Origin: JBBDMX01 sp038241095
Lineage (GTDB): Bacteria; Planctomycetota; Phycisphaerae; Phycisphaerales; Phycisphaeraceae
Assembly (NCBI GenBank): GCA_038241095.1
Contig: JBBRGB010000123.1
Coordinates: 1 to 10,285 of the forward strand
Direction of reading: 5' to 3'
Length of the DNA: 10,285 bases
The notes beneath the pieces are model-generated. The model had not been told where the DNA came from and made no database searches. It was given only the letters and a program-made list of their open reading frames with translations. The position numbers were made by a program, and so were the translations under genes. Shown here piece by piece: positions 1 to 4,796 of the stretch. Numbering within the stretch: the first letter of the stretch is position 1; each line of letters starts with the position of its first letter.

Positions 1-72
1 CGTCACCATCGCCAGACCCACAACCACCCACAGACCTATCAGGAGACGCCAAGACGTTGAGCAAATCATCAT
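1..72 (-). CDS. Partial CDS: N-terminus of an exported or membrane-anchored protein
   Basis: Reading leftward from the ATG at 72-70, an open frame of 24 codons runs off the window edge. It starts MMICSTSWRLL and continues with a hydrophobic stretch (IGLWVVVGLAMV). The pattern of a short polar start, one Arg and about 15 hydrophobic residues is what a signal peptide or an N-terminal membrane anchor looks like. A GGA triplet lies 8 nt upstream of the ATG, acceptable as a weak ribosome binding site. Its position just after the terminator of the PEP-CTERM gene on the same strand supports a gene start here. Nothing about function can be said from 24 residues, and a chance open frame is possible. 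Confidence 0.45.
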   Translation of the reverse strand, partial: MMICSTSWRLLIGLWVVVGLAMVT

Positions 73-121
73 TTCATTGTTCCATCGTGGGAAAAACACA
101 AGATTGATACCGGGGAAGAAA

Positions 122-170
122 GAAAAGCGGCCGCCTCAACAACCGCCCCCGGTGGTCGATAAGGCGGCCG
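122..170 (-). terminator. Intrinsic terminator of the PEP-CTERM gene
   Basis: On the minus strand CGGCCGCCT (170-162) pairs perfectly with AGGCGGCCG (136-128). The inner part can pair further (ACCACC with GGCGGT, one mismatch). The stem is followed by CTTTTCTTTCTT, a U-rich tract in RNA. It lies about 70 nt past the stop codon of the PEP-CTERM gene and points the same way. This is the cleanest rho-independent terminator in the window. Confidence 0.8.
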
Positions 171-241
171 TATGATTGAGCAAGGCCGTGGGAAAACGCT
201 TTCGCGCCAACCTTCGCGGGGCATTGTCAACAGTCCGACTT

Positions 242-1093
242 TCAGGCCCGGCGGCGACGCAGGAACATCAGTCCACCCAAAGCCGTCAACGTCAGGCTCG
301 CGGGTTCGGGAATCGCGTTGACGAGCAACTCATTGGACGCCAGCACTTGGTTGCTCAAACGCACTTCGTCGATGAAGCCCTTGGGGCCGTATTGGGTGGC
401 TGTGCCGCCGACGCCAAAAAGTTCAGTGAAGTTGTAAATGCTCAACACACCGCTGCTGACCGTGGAGGTGGTCAGTACCGCTCCGGGCGTTGTGAGGTCT
501 TTAAGGTAGAAGGTCACATCATTGACCGAGGTGGTGCCATCGAAAGAGACAGCCAAGTAATACGAGGTGTTGAGCGACAAGGCTCCCAAGCCCGAGGCGA
601 CGACATGACTGGTTGTGGCACTGTCACCCACGACCAAAAATGGGGTGTAAGCGTTGGCGGAACCGGTTCCATTGCTGCCGGCAATCCCCAAGGCATAGGA
701 GCGACGATTGCCGCCACTGTTGAAACGGCCACCCAAGTACTGGGTGTCCGAGCCGTTGTAAGCGGTCAAATGGATATAGCCTTCGAGAGTTAAACTCGAC
801 ACATCCAACAGCGCGTTGCTGGGCGTGCTGAATGTGGGTTTATCGAACTCGGTGTTTTTGGCCGCCATGCCGTTGCTGGCACCGTTCTGAGCCACCACGC
901 CGGGGAACATCGTGTTGGCTTCTTGGGTGACACTGGCTCCACCCGATTTGGTGAGGGCAAGATTATTGCCACTACTGTCATTAAGAAAAGCACCGTTTTC
1001 AAAGCGGTAATAGGCGATGGTGGCGGCGGAAACCGTGGTGGGTGCCACGAGAACGAGCGTGGTCAACGAACCGATGAGCATTTTGGTCAACAT
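242..1093 (-). CDS. PEP-CTERM sorting-domain protein with LamG-like fold
   Basis: The 283-residue product is predicted to be exported and sorted to the cell surface. Residues 1-23 are a signal peptide (MLTKM, then a hydrophobic core ending VSA|A). The C-terminus has the tripartite PEP-CTERM signal: the IPEP motif at 261-264, a hydrophobic helix, and a basic end RRRRA. The middle (about 27-255) has the spacing of a LamG or concanavalin-A-like jellyroll: YRFENG...NDSSGN near the start, a LEGYIHL strand at 103-109, and GFIDEVRLSNQVL at 239-251. Proteins with this signal are processed by an exosortase, which is not in this window. The start is supported by AGGA 7 nt upstream. A TTGACA promoter lies about 75 nt upstream and an intrinsic terminator follows. 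Ligand and role are unknown; surface or extracellular-matrix binding is an inference. Confidence 0.88.
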   Translation of the reverse strand: MLTKMLIGSLTTLVLVAPTTVSAATIAYYRFENGAFLNDSSGNNLALTKSGGASVTQEANTMFPGVVAQNGASNGMAAKNTEFDKPTFSTPSNALLDVSSLTLEGYIHLTAYNGSDTQYLGGRFNSGGNRRSYALGIAGSNGTGSANAYTPFLVVGDSATTSHVVASGLGALSLNTSYYLAVSFDGTTSVNDVTFYLKDLTTPGAVLTTSTVSSGVLSIYNFTELFGVGGTATQYGPKGFIDEVRLSNQVLASNELLVNAIPEPASLTLTALGGLMFLRRRRA

Positions 1094-1141
1094 CTGGGAA
1101 TCCTTTGTGTGAAAGACCTGTAATCCGACTTCTAAGAAACA

Positions 1142-1170
1142 AAACTACCACACAATCCCACACGTGTCAA
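1142..1170 (-). promoter_or_regulatory. Candidate promoter of the PEP-CTERM gene
   Basis: On the minus strand a perfect -35 box TTGACA (1170-1165) is followed after 17 nt by TAGTTT (1147-1142), a weak -10. Directly upstream of the -35 is an A-rich tract (complement of the T-rich 1173-1190) that could act as an UP element. The -35 is embedded in GTTGACACGTGTGGGA, almost identical to a sequence upstream of the prepilin-like gene. Distance to the ATG gives a leader of roughly 40 nt. Confidence 0.5.
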
Positions 1171-1278
1171 CAGTTTTTTCTTTTTCTTTTTGCTGGGGTC
1201 TGCCCACTTTTGGGGGCGGTATTTTTCAAGGGGTTGCTGCGGAGAAAACAAAGCGTGGTCCCTCAAAGCCCACATCTT

Positions 1279-1303
1279 AAAAAAACGGCCCTCTACCAAG
1301 GGG
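1279..1303 (-). terminator. Possible weak intrinsic terminator
   Basis: On the minus strand a short stem CCCT/AGGG (1302-1299 with 1292-1289) followed by CCG precedes a run of seven T (1285-1279). It lies about 200 nt past the stop of the prepilin-like gene, in the right orientation to end that transcript. The stem is only 4 bp, so the call is weak. Confidence 0.3.
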
Positions 1304-1305
1304 TC

Positions 1306-1339
1306 GCGCGCCGGGTTTGTGCGCACAAAAGCGGTGCGC
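1306..1339. repeat. 34-nt near-perfect palindrome with TTTGTGCGCACAAA core
   Basis: The core at 1316-1329 is a perfect 14-nt palindrome. Outside it, GCGCGCCG (1306-1313) pairs along its full length with CGGTGCGC (1332-1339), with one G-T wobble. The whole could form a long cruciform or RNA hairpin, or bind a dimeric regulator. It lies in the gap between the prepilin-like and PEP-CTERM genes. No known operator is recognised. Confidence 0.55.
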
Positions 1340-1465
1340 CGTGTTCAATAAAGTGTCATAAACCGTTGCGTGAAAAGGAATAGAAAACATTTTCACTTGA
1401 GCGCCAGGACTTGGGATTTTGTTGGGCGTTTGTGCGCGCGCATTGACAACCGTCCCCGCGACAAT

Positions 1466-1487
1466 GCCGCCCCGAAAAATGGGCGGC
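1466..1487 (-). repeat. Hairpin just downstream of the prepilin-like gene
   Basis: GCCGCCC and GGGCGGC form a 7-bp GC-only stem with an 8-nt loop. It starts 14 nt past the stop codon at 1501. No U run follows on the minus strand, so it may protect the mRNA 3' end or help termination rather than act as a classical terminator. Confidence 0.4.
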
Positions 1488-1500
1488 CCTCCCCGTGGCG

Positions 1501-2364
1501 TCACCAATAGCGCGAAAGCCCCGCCAAGTCACGCGACCAGATCAGATCGTTGGGATACGTCGCAATGTCCGAACCGCCCTGGGTGACATCCATATCCCAA
1601 AGGGTGTTGTCCAGCGGGGCCATCCATCCGGTCACTTCGCGCAGGTTGCCGTGCCCACCGCGGTAGCCGTGTTGCTTCACATGACCGTCGGCAAAGCCGA
1701 AGAGGGCACCCGAATGGGGGGCTGCCCATGATGAATCGGAACGACTGTAAGGCCCGACGCCGGGACGAATGGAGAAGCGGAACTCGGCTGAATTGGTCTT
1801 GGTTCCCCCGACCTCCGTCAAGACGAGCATCCGCGAGGAATCGGGGATTTCCTCGATGCGGGTCATGCGGTGATTCTTGCCAAAAAAGCCCGTGCCCCCG
1901 CCTGCCGGGTTGATGCCGTTGATGTAAACCGGCACACCGTACATCATCAGAAAGTCCCCGCCCATCGAGCCAGCGTATTGCAGTCGGCTCGGACAGGTGA
2001 CAACCGGGCTTTCCAGTCGTTTCTGATAGCCCAGCGAGGGGTCCGCGCCGTCGATGTAACCCTTGTCGATGAGCGTCAGCAGCCACGTGCCGCTGAGGGT
2101 GGAACTGGAAGCGGGGACGAGAAAGCCTTTTTCATCCGAGGCGTAAATGGATTGCGCCAAGACCATTTGTTTGGCGTGGGTGGCGCAGACGCTGGCGCGG
2201 GCCGCCTCCCTAGCCGCGCCCAAGGCCGGCAGCAGCAAGGCGATGAGCAGGGCAATAATGGAAATCACCACCAAAAGCTCAATCAACGTAAAGCCCGTGA
2301 AAGGCAAACAGACGGGACTGACGCCGCGCGTTTTTCGGCGATCATGGGCGGGAAGTGGTTTCAT
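1501..2364 (-). CDS. Prepilin-like protein with N-terminal methylation motif and H-X-DG C-terminal motif
   Basis: The 287-residue product belongs to the type IV pilin / type II pseudopilin-like proteins common in Planctomycetota and relatives. A 24-residue basic leader ends in G24, and the processing site is G|FTLIELLVVISIIALLIA, with Glu at mature position 5 and a long hydrophobic helix to about residue 50. A prepilin peptidase (PilD type) would cleave after G24 and methylate F25. The C-terminal half carries H217...FADGHVK, the motif annotated H-X9-DG, but here with eight residues between His and Asp instead of nine. The start chosen is the ATG at 2364. The frame is open further to a TTG at 2427, but that TTG lies in a promoter -35 box. 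Ribosome binding site is weak (GGTG). Function is unknown; export or surface fibre assembly is inferred. Confidence 0.88.
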   Translation of the reverse strand: MKPLPAHDRRKTRGVSPVCLPFTGFTLIELLVVISIIALLIALLLPALGAAREAARASVCATHAKQMVLAQSIYASDEKGFLVPASSSTLSGTWLLTLIDKGYIDGADPSLGYQKRLESPVVTCPSRLQYAGSMGGDFLMMYGVPVYINGINPAGGGTGFFGKNHRMTRIEEIPDSSRMLVLTEVGGTKTNSAEFRFSIRPGVGPYSRSDSSWAAPHSGALFGFADGHVKQHGYRGGHGNLREVTGWMAPLDNTLWDMDVTQGGSDIATYPNDLIWSRDLAGLSRYW

Positions 2365-2404
2365 GCAAGCACCATTGATAAGAATAACCAAAAAAAGAAA
2401 GCAA

Positions 2405-2434
2405 TTGGCGTGCCCTACACGTGTCAACTATACT
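2405..2434 (+). promoter_or_regulatory. Candidate promoter of the dehydrogenase pair
   Basis: On the plus strand TTGGCG (2405-2410), an 18-nt spacer and TATACT (2429-2434, five of six matches to consensus) form a plausible sigma-70-type promoter. It would give a leader of about 70 nt before the ATG at 2512. It overlaps the minus-strand TTGACACGTGT motif, so divergent transcription may compete. Confidence 0.45.
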
Positions 2435-2462
2435 AGCTTACAACTTGGACGCGCCGTGTCAA
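2422..2462 (-). promoter_or_regulatory. Paired TTGACACG motifs upstream of the prepilin-like gene
   Basis: On the minus strand TTGACACG occurs twice, with TTGACA at 2462-2457 and at 2427-2422, 35 nt apart. An A-rich tract (complement of 2472-2477) lies upstream of the distal copy, as in the PEP-CTERM promoter. The proximal copy is GTTGACACGTGTAGGG, matching the PEP-CTERM promoter at 15 of 16 positions. No strong -10 box is at standard spacing from either copy: TTGCTT lies 17 nt after the proximal one and TAAGCT 16 nt after the distal one. Promoter or activator-site identity is therefore tentative. Confidence 0.4.
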
Positions 2463-2511
2463 TGGTTTCCGGTTTTTTCTTTCAGTTGTTAACCCCGACA
2501 GGATTCCACCC

Positions 2512-3495
2512 ATGACTGATCGTGCCTTGGTTTTTCCCGCCGTCAATGAAGTCGAATTTGTGGACGTCACGCCGCCGAAGCTCCAAGCGGGTGAGATTCG
2601 CGTCCAAGTCGAAATCGCGGGCGTCAGCCAAGGGACGGAGATATGGGCCTTGATCGGCCGGCGCAAGGAGTTGGCGTTCCCCACCATTCCGGGTTATCAG
2701 GCGGTGGGCATCATCGAGGATTTGGCACCGGATGTCCAAGGTTTCAACCGCGGGGATCGTGTGGTTCTCCATCGCGGCCGGGTGCCGGAGGGTTATCCCG
2801 AAACATGGATGGGCACGCATCAATCCACGGTGGTGACACCCGTGGCCGGCGATCCTCCGGTGCGCCTGGTGCCCGACGGCGTCACCTCGGCCGAGGCGGC
2901 TTTGTGCGCCATGGTGGGGGTGAGTCTGCGTGGCGTGCAAAAGCTGGAAGTGCCCTTGGGTGCCACGGCCGTGGTGCTGGGCCAAGGGCTTATCGGCCAG
3001 GCAGCCGCCCAACTGCTCAAAGCCCGCGGCGCGTACGTCATCGCCGCGGATTTGAGTCCCACCCGCCTGGCGCTCAGCGCCAAGCACAGCGCCGACGTGG
3101 CGGTGGACCCGCGAAAAACTTCGCTCAAGGAACTGGTGCAAAAGAGGAATCCCCAAGGGGCTGACATCGTCTGCGACACCACCGGCCGAGCTGGCGACTT
3201 CGCCAACTGGATCGACCTGCTGCGACTCGGAGGCCAGATTCTCATGCAGGGCTACTACCCTGATCCGGTGACGTTCGATTTCTTCGACACCCATCTCAAG
3301 CAGCCTCGCATCGCCATCACCTGCGGCATCGGCGACACGGCCTTGGCCATGGACCTCATCGCCACCGGCAAACTCAAGTGGAAGGAACTGATCACCCACC
3401 GTGTGCCCATAAGCCAAGCGCCCGAGCTGTACCAACGCATGCGCCAAGGTCAGGATGACATGCTCGGTGTGGTGCTTGATTGGAGGACGCCATGA
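2512..3495 (+). CDS. Medium-chain dehydrogenase/reductase lacking zinc ligands
   Basis: The 327-residue cytosolic enzyme has the medium-chain dehydrogenase fold: a GroES-like N-terminal part (about 1-120) and a Rossmann domain with GQGLIG at 157-162. An acidic residue (D180) ends the second strand, which usually favours NAD over NADP. The catalytic zinc site is absent. Where zinc enzymes have GxCxTD this one has AGVSQGTE (37-43), and where they have GHE it has GYQ (61-63). It has no cluster of four structural cysteines. The GTE and PGYxxVG pattern resembles the BchC-like branch of the superfamily, but no photosynthesis genes are nearby and the substrate cannot be named. AGGA 8 nt upstream supports the start. 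Its stop overlaps the start of the next dehydrogenase, so the two are co-translated. Confidence 0.85.
   Translation: MTDRALVFPAVNEVEFVDVTPPKLQAGEIRVQVEIAGVSQGTEIWALIGRRKELAFPTIPGYQAVGIIEDLAPDVQGFNRGDRVVLHRGRVPEGYPETWMGTHQSTVVTPVAGDPPVRLVPDGVTSAEAALCAMVGVSLRGVQKLEVPLGATAVVLGQGLIGQAAAQLLKARGAYVIAADLSPTRLALSAKHSADVAVDPRKTSLKELVQKRNPQGADIVCDTTGRAGDFANWIDLLRLGGQILMQGYYPDPVTFDFFDTHLKQPRIAITCGIGDTALAMDLIATGKLKWKELITHRVPISQAPELYQRMRQGQDDMLGVVLDWRTP
3482..3487 (+). promoter_or_regulatory. Strong ribosome binding site inside the upstream gene
   Basis: GGAGGA lies within the last codons of the first dehydrogenase. Two consecutive ATGs follow: 3492 (4-nt gap, overlapping the upstream TGA) and 3495 (7-nt gap). 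It decides the start of the second dehydrogenase and rules out the in-frame TTG at 3480. The second ATG has the better spacing. Confidence 0.75.
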
Positions 3496-4487
3496 TGCGG
3501 GCATTGATTGTCACCGAACCGGGAAAGATCGAAATCGGCCAAGTGCCTCGGCCTGAGGTGGGGCCGTATCAAGCGCTGGTACGCACCACTTGTTGCGGCA
3601 TCTGCAACAGCACGGACTGGAAAATCATCCACGGGCAGATGGCTTGGGCCGGTGACTTTCCGTTGCTTTTGGGCCACGAATCCGTGGGGGTCGTTGAGCA
3701 AGTGGGAAATCGGGTGCAACACTTCAAGGTCGGCGAGCAAGTGACGCGAGTGATCAACCCCCGTACCGCCACGATGGGCAGCGCTTGGGGGGGCTTCGCG
3801 GAGTTTGGCATTGTCACCGATGCCCGGGCGATGGCGGACGACGGCGACCCATCCTTGCTTGAAGACTACAACGCCGCACGGCAACAAGTTGTTCCCGCCC
3901 AAGTCACGCCGATAAAAGCGGCGCTGGCCATTTCATTGGCCGAGACGGCAAGCGTCCTGGACGCCATCCCATGTCTGGCCGGTCGTCGCGTGCTGGTGGC
4001 GGGCACGGGCGTGGCGGGGTTGGCACTGGCGCTGTGGTCCAAAATGGCCGGGGCCAGGCGGGTGGTGGTGCTGGGGCGACGTGCGGCGCGGCTCAAACAG
4101 GCGCGACACCTGGCCGCCGACGCAGCCGTGGACACCGCCTTGGACGACTGGGAGAACCAGGCAATCCAAGCCCTCGATGGTCCCGCCGAGGTGATCTTCG
4201 AGGCCATCGGCGACGCCGCGTTCGCCACGCGACTGTTGCCGCTTCTCGCATCCGGGGGTGCCGCGATTGCCTACGGCGCGCCACCCGATGGACAGACCTT
4301 CGATCCCCGCTGGCAGGGCGCGCAAGTCAAGGAACAGGACCGCTACAACTGGGTCATCGACCTCATGCGGCGAAACCTGCTGGACAGCCAAGAGTGGATC
4401 AGCCATCGCTGGCCCTTTGACGACGCAATCGAGGCCTTTGAGGCGGCGCGACGGGGCGGGGTCTTCAAAGGATTCATCGAGTTTTAA
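3492..4487 (+). CDS. Zinc-type medium-chain alcohol/sugar dehydrogenase without structural zinc
   Basis: This enzyme of about 331 residues is a second medium-chain dehydrogenase. The catalytic zinc site is present: C38 in CCGICNSTDW and the GHES motif with H62-E63. The four-cysteine structural zinc loop is missing; that region reads VINPRTATMGSAWGGFAEFG. The Rossmann domain has VLVAGTGVAG (GTGVAG near 171-176), and strand two ends in GRRAAR. Basic residues there usually favour NADP, in contrast to the Asp of the upstream partner. The gene starts within the stop codon of the upstream dehydrogenase (ATGATG/TGA overlap) behind GGAGGA. Likely substrates are a polyol or sugar derivative, but nothing in the context identifies them. 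Either ATG (3492 or 3495) could be the true start. Confidence 0.85.
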   Translation: MMRALIVTEPGKIEIGQVPRPEVGPYQALVRTTCCGICNSTDWKIIHGQMAWAGDFPLLLGHESVGVVEQVGNRVQHFKVGEQVTRVINPRTATMGSAWGGFAEFGIVTDARAMADDGDPSLLEDYNAARQQVVPAQVTPIKAALAISLAETASVLDAIPCLAGRRVLVAGTGVAGLALALWSKMAGARRVVVLGRRAARLKQARHLAADAAVDTALDDWENQAIQALDGPAEVIFEAIGDAAFATRLLPLLASGGAAIAYGAPPDGQTFDPRWQGAQVKEQDRYNWVIDLMRRNLLDSQEWISHRWPFDDAIEAFEAARRGGVFKGFIEF

Positions 4488-4653
4488 AAGTGGATCGATA
4501 TTCATGGCCGGACACATGGCCATTGGTAGTGTGGAAAAAAAAGATCGACGAGGCAGTCCCGTCCGGATGATCCACTGGGTTTCGACGGGCTGGATCACGT
4601 TCTGGCCGATCCCCCGGCCCCAAGCGCTTGACGCCATCGCAGGACATTCCATT

Positions 4654-4698
4654 CAAGCTACGGATGAGCTGCGGCTCGGAGCGGCTTTTCTGTGGGAT
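4654..4698 (+). repeat. Hairpin repeat, type B (copy B1)
   Basis: It begins CAAGCTACGGAT and ends TCTGTGGGAT. The outer arms pair over 7 bp (4658-4664 with 4689-4695, two wobbles). The inner arms (4666-4672 with 4681-4687) also pair throughout, with wobbles. It aligns with the copy at 10177-10224, including the shared CTGCGGCT and GAGCGG core, yet differs in arm bases while remaining foldable. Confidence 0.7.
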
Positions 4699-4734
4699 GA
4701 CACCTCGCGGGAGCCGTCTCCTCCTGCGTGTGCG
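4699..4734. repeat. Spacer hairpin of the composite repeat
   Basis: The 36-nt spacer between B1 and A1 contains CGCGGGAG and CTCCTGCG, which pair with one wobble around a CCGTCT loop. Flanking GTGGGAT (4692-4698) and ATCCCAC (4735-4741) are exact inverted repeats, so B1 and A1 can also be bridged by an alternative long stem. Confidence 0.5.
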
Positions 4735-4777
4735 ATCCCACGCCAAGCCGTCCCAAGCGACGGCATTCGTGGGCTTG
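4735..4777 (+). repeat. Hairpin repeat, type A (copy A1)
   Basis: The outer arms are CCCACG/CGTGGG (4737-4742 with 4768-4773). The inner stem is GCCGTC/GACGGC (4747-4752 with 4759-4764) around the hexaloop CCAAGC, and CTTG follows. The same element recurs at 6585 and 10247 in the same orientation. It ends 20 nt before the recJ start codon. Confidence 0.85.
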
Positions 4778-4796
4778 CGGCGGGTATGATGGAACC

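Larger units (their letters stand above)
1094..1500. other. 407-bp non-coding gap between two minus-strand genes
   Basis: No convincing gene is seen. From right to left along the minus-strand transcripts it holds a hairpin just after the prepilin-like stop (1466-1487), a 34-nt near-palindrome (1306-1339), a possible terminator with a seven-base U run (1279-1303), an A/T-rich tract (1173-1190), and the PEP-CTERM promoter (1142-1170). TTTGTGCGC occurs twice, at 1316 and 1429. Small open frames here have no ribosome binding site or protein-like composition. Confidence 0.6.
4488..4796. other. 309-bp gap between the dehydrogenase pair and recJ
   Basis: The first two thirds (4488-4653) hold only weak inverted repeats (ATGGCC/GGCCAT at 4504-4523, and GATCCA/TGGATC at 4569-4596) and no U-rich terminator. 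The last third is the composite hairpin repeat at 4654-4777. A 98-codon plus-strand frame from ATG 4504 crosses the whole repeat and is not credible. No clear recJ promoter is seen. Confidence 0.55.

Noticed and set aside
176..793. Plus-strand open frame of 205 codons opposite the PEP-CTERM gene
   Set aside because: The opposite strand has a signal peptide, a LamG-like core, a PEP-CTERM tail, a promoter and a terminator. This frame has none of these.
1105..1383. 92-codon plus-strand frame in the gap between minus-strand genes
   Set aside because: It crosses the T-rich tract and the palindrome, has no ribosome binding site, and its composition is not protein-like.
2482..3504. Minus-strand open frame of 340 codons opposite the first dehydrogenase
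   Set aside because: It is a shadow of a clearly recognised gene in GC-rich DNA. Its translation is His/Arg/Gly-rich with no motif and no ribosome binding site.
4569..4596. Inverted repeat GATCCA/TGGATC as a terminator of the dehydrogenase pair
   Set aside because: It has only 6 bp with a 16-nt loop and no U run. It is probably chance.
4728..4796. N-terminal extension of RecJ
   Set aside because: It would translate the type A hairpin, and the next in-frame ATG at 4797 gives the usual RecJ N-terminus.
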